Shown: piece by piece, positions 12,782-22,014 of the stretch
How positions within the stretch are numbered: position 1 is the first letter of the stretch
Layout of the letters: every line of letters begins with the position of its first letter
Source: a virus
Virus record (IMG/VR): IMGVR_UViG_3300006789_000103
Span: 1-29,760 of that record
DNA: 29,760 bases
Strand: one strand, 5' to 3'
Notes under the pieces: generated by a model
Database searches by the model: none
What the model was told of the DNA's origin: nothing
The model's input: only the letters and a program-made list of their open reading frames with translations
Program-made: the position numbers and the translations under genes

Positions 12782-13627
12782 TCAGATCCCCCAATCCGTT
12801 TCGATCTTTTCAGTACTCGCGAGGTATGACGGCGCAAAGGTTACGGTTGTCGCGGTTGAGCTGTTGCCCGTGCGTCCCACCTGCACGAACATCTTTAGAT
12901 CGCCGTTGATTATTTGGTAATTGCTGTCCGCGTAGGACACGGCCTCTAGGCGAGCGCCCCCTATGGGGTTGGGCCTATAGATCGTTGTTTGCGTGGTGAG
13001 GAGTCGATCCCCATGGCGCACGATCTCTACGATCGCCGTCGATGGGGAACCATCGGCACCGCTCAACATGGCGCTTACGTTGTAGGCATTGCCTCCGGAC
13101 TTCAAGGCATGCCGGATGTCAGGTTGCAAGGAGCCGTTGGCATGGCGCACGCTGTCGTTCGAGAAGCCGCCAGCAGCTACCCAGCTTGAACTGTCGTGCA
13201 TGTCGGTGCCGTTAGGAATCTGGGCCAGACCCGCGACCACCATGCAATTCTTGTTGTCCACGGAGAAGAAGCTTCCCTTGAGCTCAAGCTTCAGGATGAT
13301 CTTGTTGGTGCTGTCCCAGTCCAGGTCATCTGGGTTGCCCAGATCCCAGAACCAGTAGCTCCCCCACCCGATGATTCCGGTGTCCTTGGCAGCCCCGCCC
13401 ACGGTGGGCTTGGTTGCGTATTTGTCCGCGTGGATCTCAACAGCCCACTCGGAACCATTGTCGGACGATGAGACAACCTTGTTGTAGGGATTTCCGCCCC
13501 CATCATAGTGAACAGCGGGGACATAGGTGGCCGATCCCATGTCGAGGTATTGCCACCCACGGGCGAAGCCTTGATCACCACCGCCACCGCCACCGCCTCC
13601 CGGCGTGTATTGAGCTCGGTACTTCAT
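12782..13627 (-). CDS. Putative tail fibre/receptor-binding protein
   Basis: This 281-residue protein opens with a short anchor and a run of eight glycines (residues 10-17, encoded by GGC/GGT repeats), a typical flexible linker. A beta-rich domain of about 250 residues follows, with many aromatic, Asn and Gly residues (GWGSYWFWDLGNPDDLDWDSTNKIILKLELKGSFFSV). No family is recognised. Location at the end of the tail genes, just before lysis, and the linker-plus-beta layout suggest a distal fibre or receptor-binding protein. The start ATG overlaps the preceding stop (TGATG). Confidence 0.6.
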   Translation of the reverse strand: MKYRAQYTPGGGGGGGGDQGFARGWQYLDMGSATYVPAVHYDGGGNPYNKVVSSSDNGSEWAVEIHADKYATKPTVGGAAKDTGIIGWGSYWFWDLGNPDDLDWDSTNKIILKLELKGSFFSVDNKNCMVVAGLAQIPNGTDMHDSSSWVAAGGFSNDSVRHANGSLQPDIRHALKSGGNAYNVSAMLSGADGSPSTAIVEIVRHGDRLLTTQTTIYRPNPIGGARLEAVSYADSNYQIINGDLKMFVQVGRTGNSSTATTVTFAPSYLASTEKIETDWGI

Positions 13628-13950
13628 CAGCCCACCTCTTCAAGAAGGAGCTCAAAAGTAGTCCCAGCCTGATCGGCAGACAGGAAGATCTGAGTATGTG
13701 CTTGCCCGGTGGCCCGGCCGTGCATCTGTACTGACATCCAGGTCCCCGCGGGGATGGTGGCAAATTGGCTGTCAATCGTCGCGCCATCGGTGCCGGTAAA
13801 GGCGATCGCGCCATTGTTGACCAGAAAGTGAAAGCTCACAATCTCAACCCCGGGCGGAAGGTCGACGCGGGTGGCATCGCCAGCCACCCCGGCAAGGGTC
13901 GCCCGGTAAATGTATGGGAAAGCGTTGGTAGCGGATAGGTTTATGGCCAT
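13627..13950 (-). CDS. Small beta-rich virion protein, unknown
   Basis: This 107-residue protein starts at an ATG at 13950 with a GAGGATCC SD; the ORF extends upstream, but without a ribosome site. The sequence is beta-rich (YIYRATLAGVAGDATRVDLPPGVEIVSFHFLVNNGAIAFTGTDGATIDSQFATIPAGTWMSVQMHGRATGQAHTQIFLSADQAGTTFELLL), like small decoration or fibre-knob modules. It lies between the hub-like and fibre-like genes, so a tail-tip accessory protein is the likely role (inference). Confidence 0.6.
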   Translation of the reverse strand: MAINLSATNAFPYIYRATLAGVAGDATRVDLPPGVEIVSFHFLVNNGAIAFTGTDGATIDSQFATIPAGTWMSVQMHGRATGQAHTQIFLSADQAGTTFELLLEEVG

Positions 13951-13963
13951 GGGTGGATCCTCT

Positions 13964-15604
13964 TCAGGTGGCCCGGTTGTCCCGGGGTAGGTCGTCGTCA
14001 ATCAAAAGGGTGAAGGCCCAACCAGTCGACGCCCATGCCTTCTCGAGCACGGTGGCGACTTGGTCGGAGAGGTGGAGGGTGGCGTCGGTGAGCGCCACGG
14101 TGTCGCCCACGGAAAGCCAACCCCAATGCGTGGCGGCCATGTACGGCACGGACTCGGGGGAAAAGGTCTTCTCTCGACTCCACCACTCAAGGACCAGGGA
14201 CGCCGTCCCGGGGTCATACACCACGTCGGTCTCAACCACCTCGGCCGCTTCGCCAAATCGGGAAGCCGATGCCTTGACATAGAGGTTTGATGTGGCCTGT
14301 GGATCGTCCGTTGCTGGCTGCGGTGAGAGCTCGGAATAGCGCACAAAGTCGTCGCCGACCCCATCCTTGGCATATTCGAGGGTCAAGTGGTTCACCACGT
14401 CGGCCGGGTGGCGCTCGGATGTGACCGGGCCGGATCGCTGAAAATCCGGGCCAGCCTCGACGGGGTGGGCGTGTAGGGTGCGCGCGTCACGGTCATAAAT
14501 GACCGGCCAAAGCCCGTCGGGACCAGGCACCACCGACATCGGGATCAGGGGGAGGACGTTGTCCTCAAGCCATTCCCATGGCCCGGTGTCTGGGTCGTTG
14601 AGGTACGTGTCGATCAGGAAGCCATTGAGGGCCCCGGCGGCGGCGGCCCATCGGCCATGGTCGACGGCCAGGGTGGACATCCCGAGGACGTAGCGGCACA
14701 CATCCCCGGCACCTCGGAGAGCCGTGCCCGGATGGTAGGGCGAGGGCATGCCTCCGCCTTCATGCCAAGCCACCCAAAACTCATCAGAATAGCGATCGAT
14801 CACCCCACCGGCCGCGGACACATCCACGGTCGACACTGGGCGCTCATTCACGTCCTGCTCGGTGACGACCGTACCCACCACCGACGCGCCCTCTTGATCG
14901 ATGATCGTGACGTAGTTGGCCTCCACGGGGTGGCCTGCAATGAGGAGCTTGTCGGCCCCAAGGCCAGACCCGAGAAGGGGGGTGTAGTCGAGGACATAGG
15001 CAGGGGAGCCGGCCGTCGTTTGGGCCGCTCCGTCGGTGTCGTGGTATTTCCCCGGGTTGCCGATGACGAGGGGGTACACCTTGCCCTCAGAGTCGGATCG
15101 ATATGTGGCCCAGGTGGATCCAGAGATACGCGCGGCGGCATCAAAGATCCGGCCCGCATCGTTGTATGGCGCCTCCTCAAGGGTGAAAGCCGCCCACCCC
15201 GTGGGTTTGTTTGGTGCGCCATATTGGGGTTGAGTCACCCGACCCGAGATCAGCCTGAAGCGGTTCTCCCAGGTCTGGTCGATCTCTCCATTGGCCTCAA
15301 GCACCATGGAGACCTCGCCAGTCGCGGCGGACAGATCGTGTCCTTGCCGGCGAAGCTCCGCCACATTCACGGGGAAGATCACCTCCATCGAGGAAGCCTG
15401 GGCGCTTGGGGATGTGGAAAGCCGATCGAACCCTTCCGAGAATTCGACTTGGTCCAGGCCCCCATCAAAGGGCAGGGCCCCGACCGTGGAGCTCAAACTC
15501 ACCGGGTGGGAGCTGAACCGAAACACACGGCCCGCCCAGGTCACCTCGAGGAGCCAGACCGGACGCCGGCCGATGAGTTGGGAGCGGTTCAAGGCCAAGG
15601 ACAT
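13964..15604 (-). CDS. Tail-tip/hub-like structural protein
   Basis: This 546-residue protein lies after the large tail protein in the late operon. It has repeated beta-rich segments and no enzyme motif I can name. The N-terminus (RRPVWLLEVTWAGRVFRFSSHPVSL) and the C-terminal part (WWSREKTFSPESVPYMAATHWGWLSVGDTVALTDATLHLSDQVATVLEKAWASTGWAFTLLIDD) resemble hub-type domains of siphophage tail tips. The 'sVGDtValtd' stretch recalls baseplate-hub proteins. Assignment is by order and general character. The start overlaps the preceding stop (TGATG). Confidence 0.6.
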   Translation of the reverse strand: MSLALNRSQLIGRRPVWLLEVTWAGRVFRFSSHPVSLSSTVGALPFDGGLDQVEFSEGFDRLSTSPSAQASSMEVIFPVNVAELRRQGHDLSAATGEVSMVLEANGEIDQTWENRFRLISGRVTQPQYGAPNKPTGWAAFTLEEAPYNDAGRIFDAAARISGSTWATYRSDSEGKVYPLVIGNPGKYHDTDGAAQTTAGSPAYVLDYTPLLGSGLGADKLLIAGHPVEANYVTIIDQEGASVVGTVVTEQDVNERPVSTVDVSAAGGVIDRYSDEFWVAWHEGGGMPSPYHPGTALRGAGDVCRYVLGMSTLAVDHGRWAAAAGALNGFLIDTYLNDPDTGPWEWLEDNVLPLIPMSVVPGPDGLWPVIYDRDARTLHAHPVEAGPDFQRSGPVTSERHPADVVNHLTLEYAKDGVGDDFVRYSELSPQPATDDPQATSNLYVKASASRFGEAAEVVETDVVYDPGTASLVLEWWSREKTFSPESVPYMAATHWGWLSVGDTVALTDATLHLSDQVATVLEKAWASTGWAFTLLIDDDLPRDNRAT

Positions 15605-18600
15605 CAGACCAGCTCCTCGAGAGTGAGGGTGGCCACCCTGACGACCTCACCCGAGGTGGGATCATCTTCGTCCCCGTGGATGGACTCAACCCGGACAGGG
15701 GAGGCCAGGCGGCCCGCCATGAATTGGTGCCGGCGGTTGAGCTGGATCACATCGGGGGCACCGCGGTCCACCCGTGGCAGGTAGACCACCGGACGGTGTG
15801 GCCCGTCGAGTTGACGAAGCAAGCCATCCATGAGGAACGGCACATCCTTGTCGGTGCCCACGGCCTGGGCGGAGGGGCTCCCGGTCGCGGTGAAGTAGTC
15901 GGGATCCGGGTCTGTTCCAGAGATCCCCGTGATGTCGATGCCATCCGTCCAACCAAAGTCGACCCGGCGAGAGGCAGGCCCAAGGACCCGGGTCCAGGTC
16001 GTTCCATCTTGGCGGGTGTCCGTGGCCACGTTTACGGTCGTTTCTACCGTTCGGCCCCATGAGTATTGGGTCCCGAAGTAGGCGACCGGCCCGACGACCA
16101 TGGCCCCGATCTTTTGGTAGCCCTCGAGGGTGGGCCCGGCATTGAGTCGGATCCGGTATCCGCTGTAGATCTTGGTCAATAGATTCGCGACCACAACCAG
16201 ATCCGAGGGTCGGATCGCGCCGGTGCCCGTGGCTGGCTCGGTGCCGTCGACATCCTCGAGAATGAGGCCCGCCTTCTTGGCGTTGGCCGCGTTGGTCCAC
16301 TTGCCCGGGATTGTGGACTTGACCCGGCGAAGGACGCCACCACCGAGGTCGAAGGTGGCCCCGTCGAATTCTCCAGCGTGGATATATGGAGCACTCGCGC
16401 CGGTGCCGCCGGGGAATATCGAATTGCCGAAGCGTGCCCAAGGGAGGCCACCGAGGCCCGTGGCAAAATCGAGGTTTGCAAGGGTCAGCCAGGTCGAGGT
16501 CGCGGCGTCGTAGCCTTCCCACACGCCGGTCGCCCAGTTGCATCCAAGGAGGGTGAGCGCCACGGTGTCGGACCCCATGGCATGGGGTGCCGTCCCAAGG
16601 AGGGTCGTGTCGAGTGTGAGCGCGATACTCTCCGCGGCGGTGCCTGTTGATCTCCAGGCCGCCCGCGGGGTCGGTGAATGGCTCGGGAATACCCGGGCGA
16701 GTTCATACCGATAGTCGGTGTCGACGTGCCAGGTGTCACCGATCCGGGCGGGGCCATCGGTCGCGGTGATCTTTGTTCCGCCGTCGACCCATTGGTGGAA
16801 GCCATAGCCGGCAAAGGTCCGGGCCTGGATGTCGTCGGGGTTGGTTTGGCCACCGGCGAGACCGAGGCCAGTGTGAGCTCCGGCGGAATAGTTGAGGGCG
16901 CGCCATTTGGTCTCGGATGCGCTTGCCACATGGTGGCCCCACTGAATGGCCGAGGCTCCACCGCCTCCCGAATTCGTGAGGGTGTTGGTCGTTGGGCCGG
17001 CGGTCCACACTCGGTCGCCATCCGTTGAGCTCGAGCGCCACCAAATGGCCGCGTTGGCATCTTGCAGAGCCACCACCACGTCGATCGGGGTGGTCCAGTC
17101 CACGATCATGTCGGTCCCAATCTGGGCACCTGAGACCCCATCAAGAAGACGAAGGCGGGGCGGGAATGTCTGGGCGCGGATCTTGACCTCGATCCCGTTG
17201 GTGCCACCGTCGTCGAGGTGGGCGCGGATCGCGACTTGGTCGTTCACCAGGCTGCCACCGCTCACCATCTGAACGGTCGCATGGACGATCGCACCGCTGG
17301 CCGGGGTGGGACTTCCTGGCGGTGTGACTTGGTAGTGCTTGAAGTTGGCGGCCGTCGTGATGCCGAGAGACCCCACATCGAGACCCTCGGACCCGACACC
17401 GGTGGCGGTCCATCCCGTGTCGCCGGGGAGCTCAATGGGGATCCAGTTGCGGATCCAACCACTTTGCGTCGCCTGGTTGCGGTAGTCCCGAAGGCCCGGC
17501 ATGGTCATCGTCGAATAGCCGCCCAGGTAGAACGCCCCGAGGCTGTTGTCTTCATTGCCCACCGCGGCGATCCAGTTGTGAAACAGGACCACTCGGCCGC
17601 CTTGCCAGGTGGCGGCGTAGTTGACGGGGTAGGCGTTGGCGTCGTGGCCGCTCCACCATTGGCTCACCCCGGCGCCATTCGTGCCGACGCCCACCGTCTT
17701 CCAGGTCACCCCGGTGTCGAGGGACATATGGACCATTCCCTCATGGATGTCGCCCGCGTCGGCGTCGCGCGCATATGCCCACATGGTGCCGGAATCATCG
17801 AGGACAAGGGCACAGTCGCCCGCGTCGGTGAAGATCGAGGAGGGGACCCCGGTGAGGCAGTAGTCGACCGCGGCGTGGATCACGGCCTCGGGGACAGACG
17901 TGAGGCGTTCATAGGCGCTCGAGATTGTCCGCATCACCAAGTCGTCGCCACCGCTTGCCCCGCCACAAAACAGGACATGGAACCGGCCGGCATTGGCGAC
18001 GATGTCGAGGGATCCCATGTAGATCCCCGAGGTGGTTGGGTTGTCCGCCAGGTCGAAGCGCGCACCCAGTGAAGTCGACGCCCACTGGAACCACAGTTCA
18101 CGAGAGACCAAGGCGGTGTCGTTGGACTGTGCCTGGCCGATGAGGAGCACTTGGCCACCGGCGTATGCCGCCCGAAGGCGGCCGGGGATCCAGCCTGTCG
18201 TCGCGCTCGAGGTGTCGACGGCATCCTTGAGCACCCCAGTCGATCCGACTGCCCAGGTGGCCCCGCCGTCGGTGGTGCTGTGCATCCTGATCTGTGCTTC
18301 GTCGTGGGCCGTGTCTTCGACCCAATGGAAAAGCAACACCGAGCCGTCGGGGAGGACGGTGAGGCATGGCGAGTAATCGACCGAAGGGGCGCCTCCGGTC
18401 TTTTGGTAGACCATGACCGCCGATCCCCATGCGTGGGTCGCCGGGTCCCGGCGTTGGGTCACCACCCGGTGAAGAGTGCTTGTCGCGTCCTGGTAGCAGA
18501 CCAAGATCGTGCCATCGTCGAGCGTGACAGCGTGCGCGCCTTTGGTGGACTTCACGAAGGCAGGGGCCCCACCATCCGTCCATACAACATGTTCCCACCC

Positions 18601-18900
18601 CACGGCCACCGCGGGACCGTCATGCCCTCGCCATGTGGGATCGCCGTCCTTCCTCCAAATGTACCCACCGCCACCGGGCTCGGGGTGTCCGCCTTCGATC
18701 GCTTGGATGCGGAGGGCATCGCCCGCGGCCTGGGTGCCTGTGGCCTTCAACACGAGGTCATAGGAACCCTGTGCCTTGGGGACGCCAGGCTGGGGCCCGG
18801 CCTGCGTGAAGCTCGACTCACTGGCCCAGGTGTCGGTCCCAATGCGGGCATCCATGAGAGCCAAACCGCGGAGTTGGCTGGGTTGCGTGTCGCTTGCCAT
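15604..18900 (-). CDS. Large tail protein with sialidase-like beta-propeller
   Basis: This 1098-residue protein is the largest gene product here. Residues about 95-480 look like a sialidase-type beta-propeller. Asp-box motifs occur at 208-216 (STTDGGATW) and 393-400 (SLDTGVTW), and propeller blades such as HAVTLDDGTILVCYQDAT and CLTVLPDGSVLLFHWVED are visible. The later part is beta-rich and resembles a carbohydrate-binding or concanavalin-like domain. It probably binds or trims host surface glycans from the tail tip. Whether it is catalytic is unclear, since a full sialidase arginine triad was not verified. The ATG at 18900 overlaps the tape-measure stop (TGATG). Confidence 0.7.
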   Translation of the reverse strand: MASDTQPSQLRGLALMDARIGTDTWASESSFTQAGPQPGVPKAQGSYDLVLKATGTQAAGDALRIQAIEGGHPEPGGGGYIWRKDGDPTWRGHDGPAVAVGWEHVVWTDGGAPAFVKSTKGAHAVTLDDGTILVCYQDATSTLHRVVTQRRDPATHAWGSAVMVYQKTGGAPSVDYSPCLTVLPDGSVLLFHWVEDTAHDEAQIRMHSTTDGGATWAVGSTGVLKDAVDTSSATTGWIPGRLRAAYAGGQVLLIGQAQSNDTALVSRELWFQWASTSLGARFDLADNPTTSGIYMGSLDIVANAGRFHVLFCGGASGGDDLVMRTISSAYERLTSVPEAVIHAAVDYCLTGVPSSIFTDAGDCALVLDDSGTMWAYARDADAGDIHEGMVHMSLDTGVTWKTVGVGTNGAGVSQWWSGHDANAYPVNYAATWQGGRVVLFHNWIAAVGNEDNSLGAFYLGGYSTMTMPGLRDYRNQATQSGWIRNWIPIELPGDTGWTATGVGSEGLDVGSLGITTAANFKHYQVTPPGSPTPASGAIVHATVQMVSGGSLVNDQVAIRAHLDDGGTNGIEVKIRAQTFPPRLRLLDGVSGAQIGTDMIVDWTTPIDVVVALQDANAAIWWRSSSTDGDRVWTAGPTTNTLTNSGGGGASAIQWGHHVASASETKWRALNYSAGAHTGLGLAGGQTNPDDIQARTFAGYGFHQWVDGGTKITATDGPARIGDTWHVDTDYRYELARVFPSHSPTPRAAWRSTGTAAESIALTLDTTLLGTAPHAMGSDTVALTLLGCNWATGVWEGYDAATSTWLTLANLDFATGLGGLPWARFGNSIFPGGTGASAPYIHAGEFDGATFDLGGGVLRRVKSTIPGKWTNAANAKKAGLILEDVDGTEPATGTGAIRPSDLVVVANLLTKIYSGYRIRLNAGPTLEGYQKIGAMVVGPVAYFGTQYSWGRTVETTVNVATDTRQDGTTWTRVLGPASRRVDFGWTDGIDITGISGTDPDPDYFTATGSPSAQAVGTDKDVPFLMDGLLRQLDGPHRPVVYLPRVDRGAPDVIQLNRRHQFMAGRLASPVRVESIHGDEDDPTSGEVVRVATLTLEELV

Positions 18901-20846
18901 CAATATCCTCGCTGTCCGACGCGGCGCTTGCCCTTGATGGCGCGGCGCAACTCACCAGGGCGCCGCACCTCGTCACGGGCGAACCGGTCAAAATGCTTGT
19001 AAACAGGGAGCGCCACGACCTGGGCGGTGGGTGTCTGGCCTCGGTTGAGGGCGGCGACACCGGACGCACCGAGGTTGGCGGTGGCTTGGCGGGTGAGCAC
19101 GGACTCACCGGCGAGGGCGTTGATCTGCACGGAATCCGACGCGGGGCGGCCAATGATTCCGCCCGCGTGGAAGGTGGGCGCCGTCTGTTGGTCAACCTTG
19201 GCCAAGGCCACCCCGGCCGAGGCCGCGGCCATGAGGGTCAAGACGCCCGCCTTTATCGGGCTTCCGGCATTCTTTGCCAAGATGTCCGAGACGGCGAGGG
19301 CCCCATTCATAATGATCTGGGTCCTGGCCAATTTCTTCTGAAAGGCAAACAGGCGTTGTCCTTGGTCGCCTTGGGCCTCGGCTTGCATGCCCACGATCTC
19401 GGACAAGATGCCGCCGACCTCATCGACCGCCGTGCCCGCTGCGGACAACATGGCATCACGGCGATCCTGGATCTCGATGATCTCCGCGTCGTGGGCCTCT
19501 TTGGCTTGGGTGCGGATCGTCGCGATGGACTCCGCCCGGAGCTCGGTGAGCTCCTTGGTCCTGGTGGCCATTGCCTTGTCGCGTTCGGCATCGGCGTCGA
19601 AGTCGGCAAGCTTGGCCGCCTTGATCTCGTCAATGATCGCGAGCCTTTCAGTGAGGCCAGCATTGATGAGATCGACACCCGTGAGCTCGACCTCATCCTG
19701 GTCCTCGATCAGAGCAAGGAGATCCCGGCGGCGCTTCTTTTCAAGCTCGGCACTGGCGGCCTTGACCTCGTCAGTCTCGCCCAAGGCCCTCTTCACTTCA
19801 TCGAGGGCCGCGACCTCCTTGGCGTGGCTGGCGAGCACCTTGGCCGCGGCGTTGAGTTGGTCGCCCGTTGTGCGCTCCATGATCGCGGCAAGGGACCGAC
19901 GCGCCGATTCCCTTTTGGCGTCTGTTTTGGCGCCAGCCACCCCGGCCGCGGTGGAGGCTTTGGTCGACTTCCGTTGCTTGTCCCTTGCTTCGAGGAGCTG
20001 ATCCTCAACGGCGATCACCTTTCGGATCCCCGCGGCCATGCCGGAACGCTGGGACTCGAGGGCCGCAAGTTGTGATCGGGCTTGGATGAGTGCTTTCGAT
20101 TGCCCGCTATACGATTTGATCACCTTGCCGCTTACGCCCACAGTACCGGCCGCCCGTTGCTTTTCCCTGGCCTCGAGCTTCCTGAGGTGGCCCATCTGGG
20201 CGGTGATCTGGGTCGTGATCTCCTTCATCTGTGGCGATGCTTCAAGCATGGCCTGTCGTCGGACGCGGATGAGGTCCCGCTCCATTTCCGTCAGCTCACC
20301 AGTCGCCACCTTGAGATCAAGGGTGCGATCGTAGAGCTTGGCCGACATGTCGAGAAGGCGGCGTTGGGTCTCAATGCCCACTTCTTGGAGGGCGGTGAGC
20401 CTGTCTTGTTCATCGCTCCAGATCTTATAGGCGGCCCCGATGGCGGCGGCGACGATGGCGAGGGGGCCGAGCACCTTGGACCCAAGGCGGATGGTACGGA
20501 TCAATCCTTCGATACCGCCACCGAGCTCCCCGACCACATTGAGCACGCGGCCCGCTTCGGGATGCACCAGCTCGAGCGCACCGGCGACACCCTTGAGGGC
20601 GCTATCTGCATCGCCGGCGGCGTCGCTCGTTTCTTTGAGACTCGTGTTGGTCTTCTTGAAGGCGTCGGCGTTGGTCTTGGCGGCCTTCTTGGCGGCCTTC
20701 TCGGCCTTGACCAATTGCTTCTCGAGGGCCTTGGCCATGAGCTTCGCTTCTTTTTCCGTGATCCCGGGGACCTTGGAAAGCTCGCTCTTGAGCTGGCTTA
20801 TGTCGGCCTTATAGGCCAGGCGCACCTCGCGGGATGATCCAGCCAT
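18900..20846 (-). CDS. Tail tape-measure protein
   Basis: This 648-residue protein sets tail length during assembly. The N-terminal half is Lys/Ala-rich coiled coil (ITEKEAKLMAKALEKQLVKAEKAAKKAAK). A hydrophobic segment lies at about 125-141 (VLGPLAIVAAAIGAAY). A second long coiled-coil region follows, then a hydrophobic stretch (VLTLMAAASAGVALAKV). The C-terminal FHAGGIIG...DSVQINALAGESVLTRQA text is characteristic of tape-measure proteins. At about 0.15 nm per residue, the tail would be near 95-100 nm (inference). The start overlaps the preceding stop (TGATG). Confidence 0.9.
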   Translation of the reverse strand: MAGSSREVRLAYKADISQLKSELSKVPGITEKEAKLMAKALEKQLVKAEKAAKKAAKTNADAFKKTNTSLKETSDAAGDADSALKGVAGALELVHPEAGRVLNVVGELGGGIEGLIRTIRLGSKVLGPLAIVAAAIGAAYKIWSDEQDRLTALQEVGIETQRRLLDMSAKLYDRTLDLKVATGELTEMERDLIRVRRQAMLEASPQMKEITTQITAQMGHLRKLEAREKQRAAGTVGVSGKVIKSYSGQSKALIQARSQLAALESQRSGMAAGIRKVIAVEDQLLEARDKQRKSTKASTAAGVAGAKTDAKRESARRSLAAIMERTTGDQLNAAAKVLASHAKEVAALDEVKRALGETDEVKAASAELEKKRRRDLLALIEDQDEVELTGVDLINAGLTERLAIIDEIKAAKLADFDADAERDKAMATRTKELTELRAESIATIRTQAKEAHDAEIIEIQDRRDAMLSAAGTAVDEVGGILSEIVGMQAEAQGDQGQRLFAFQKKLARTQIIMNGALAVSDILAKNAGSPIKAGVLTLMAAASAGVALAKVDQQTAPTFHAGGIIGRPASDSVQINALAGESVLTRQATANLGASGVAALNRGQTPTAQVVALPVYKHFDRFARDEVRRPGELRRAIKGKRRVGQRGY

Positions 20847-21406
20847 CAGGCGCTCCGCTCGATCTTCTCAAGCTCTTCGGCCATCTGGTCCGCCATCTTG
20901 TCGATGAGCTTGGCCTTCGTTCCCGGCTTGAGGATGAGGTCTTGGGCCGCGTTCTTCACGGCCTTAGGTGGCTTCACGATCTCCTCGTATGGCCACAATG
21001 GCTTGATGTAATAGGCATAGGGCGCGGTGTTCCGCACAAAGGCCACCAGGTCGGTCTTCGTCACCCGGATCCCGCGCTCGAGCTTGGAGCGTGATGCCTC
21101 CGCGCTGTCCTTCCGGCGGTTGTATTCCTGGGCGGCGGATCGTCTCACTTTGTCGGTGTAGGCACGGCCCGATCTATTCCCAGCCAGGGCAAACACATTG
21201 CCGCGCGTGCCGGCGCTGATCACTTGAACCGGCCAGTATCGTTGCGCCGTCTTGAACAGGTCGCGGGTAGTCCGCTCCATGATGTGGGCGGTCCTTGGGA
21301 TCGTGTTTTCAATGAGAGCCTCAAGGGCCAACATGAAAGGCTGGTCGACCTCGATCTCAGCGCGGCCCTTGCCGTACACAACACGGCCCCGGAAGATCTT
21401 GGCCAT
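20846..21406 (-). CDS. Minor tail protein, unknown, upstream of tape measure
   Basis: This 186-residue basic, mostly helical protein lies between the tail chaperone genes and the tape-measure gene. It contains LENTIPRTAHIMERTTRDLFKTAQRYWPVQV and a basic VRRSAAQEYNRRKDSAEASRSKLERG region. An aromatic stretch NTAPYAYYIKPLWPYEEIV is also visible. The layout (helical N-terminus, then 'p.a..v..Gt..m' style contact region) loosely recalls HK97 gp10-like tail-completion proteins. That is only a suggestion. Its stop and the next ATG overlap as TGATG. Confidence 0.55.
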   Translation of the reverse strand: MAKIFRGRVVYGKGRAEIEVDQPFMLALEALIENTIPRTAHIMERTTRDLFKTAQRYWPVQVISAGTRGNVFALAGNRSGRAYTDKVRRSAAQEYNRRKDSAEASRSKLERGIRVTKTDLVAFVRNTAPYAYYIKPLWPYEEIVKPPKAVKNAAQDLILKPGTKAKLIDKMADQMAEELEKIERSA

Positions 21407-21595
21407 TTACTCACCCAGCCAAAAGTCGCGCGCCGACCCGTCGACCTTCACAGACTCTCGGAGGCGTGGGGCCTTGGTCTTTGCGGGTTGGGTTCGGATC
21501 CGGTGGTAGGCAATCACGTCGATCTGGTCCTGGCGGGTGAGAGTGTGGAACCACCCCGGGCCGTCTCCGTAGAGAATGCCGAGGTGGGTGGCCAT
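21407..21595 (-). CDS. Putative tail-assembly chaperone, small subunit
   Basis: This 62-residue protein starts at an ATG at 21595 that overlaps the stop of the larger chaperone-like gene (TGATG). The text GPGWFHTLTRQDQIDVIAYHRIRTQP resembles the short tail-assembly chaperones of gene-transfer-agent and siphophage type, which have W...LT...hi..h followed by a basic end. Many siphophages make this product by ribosomal frameshifting. Here a separate start codon does the job and no clear slippery heptamer is visible near 21600-21640. Confidence 0.5.
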   Translation of the reverse strand: MATHLGILYGDGPGWFHTLTRQDQIDVIAYHRIRTQPAKTKAPRLRESVKVDGSARDFWLGE

Positions 21596-21987
21596 CAGGT
21601 CGGCGCCACCCCGGCGCCCTCGGTAAAACCTTCGACCGTCGAGACCTCAGTTTCTCGAGGGAACAGGGTGGTGCACACGATCTCGATGACCTGGACCGCG
21701 GCGGTCATTAGCTCCTCGCGATCGTGACCAAGGGGGAGGAGGTGGTTGTAAACCTGGCGACCGTAGGTGATGGGGTCGAAGCCCGTGGCGTGGAAGGCCG
21801 TGGCACCTGGGGCGCCAAGGCCCGGGACGGAAAGCCCAAGGCCAGCCATGAGGGCCCAGGTCTGGCGCCGGCTTTCACCGTTGGCGCTTTGCCAGGCCAC
21901 GACCACATCCTCCCGCTCGGCAAAGCCGGGCAGTTGGACGGGGTAGCGTTGGCCCTTCAATTCCACCGTATGGTGTCCGTTATCCAT
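21595..21987 (-). CDS. Putative tail-assembly chaperone, large subunit
   Basis: This 130-residue protein has an N-terminal beta segment (HTVELKGQRYPVQLPGFAEREDVV) and a helical C-terminal half. It lies directly after the tail tube gene and before the tape-measure gene, apart from two small genes; that is the conserved place of the gpG-like chaperone that coats the tape measure. The SD is the recurring CCAGGGAGCA word (22001-21992), 4 bases before the ATG. The call is by position and size; the sequence itself is not diagnostic. Confidence 0.55.
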   Translation of the reverse strand: MDNGHHTVELKGQRYPVQLPGFAEREDVVVAWQSANGESRRQTWALMAGLGLSVPGLGAPGATAFHATGFDPITYGRQVYNHLLPLGHDREELMTAAVQVIEIVCTTLFPRETEVSTVEGFTEGAGVAPT

Positions 21988-22014
21988 AGTTTGCTCCCTG
22001 GATGCGGTGACGGT

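Noticed and set aside
14657-15784. 375-codon plus-strand ORF opposite the hub-like gene
   Set aside because: Antisense shadow in a high-GC region. The minus-strand gene is coupled on both sides.
18894-20075. 393-codon plus-strand ORF opposite the tape-measure gene
   Set aside because: A mirror of the repetitive Ala/Lys coding on the other strand. No SD or motif.
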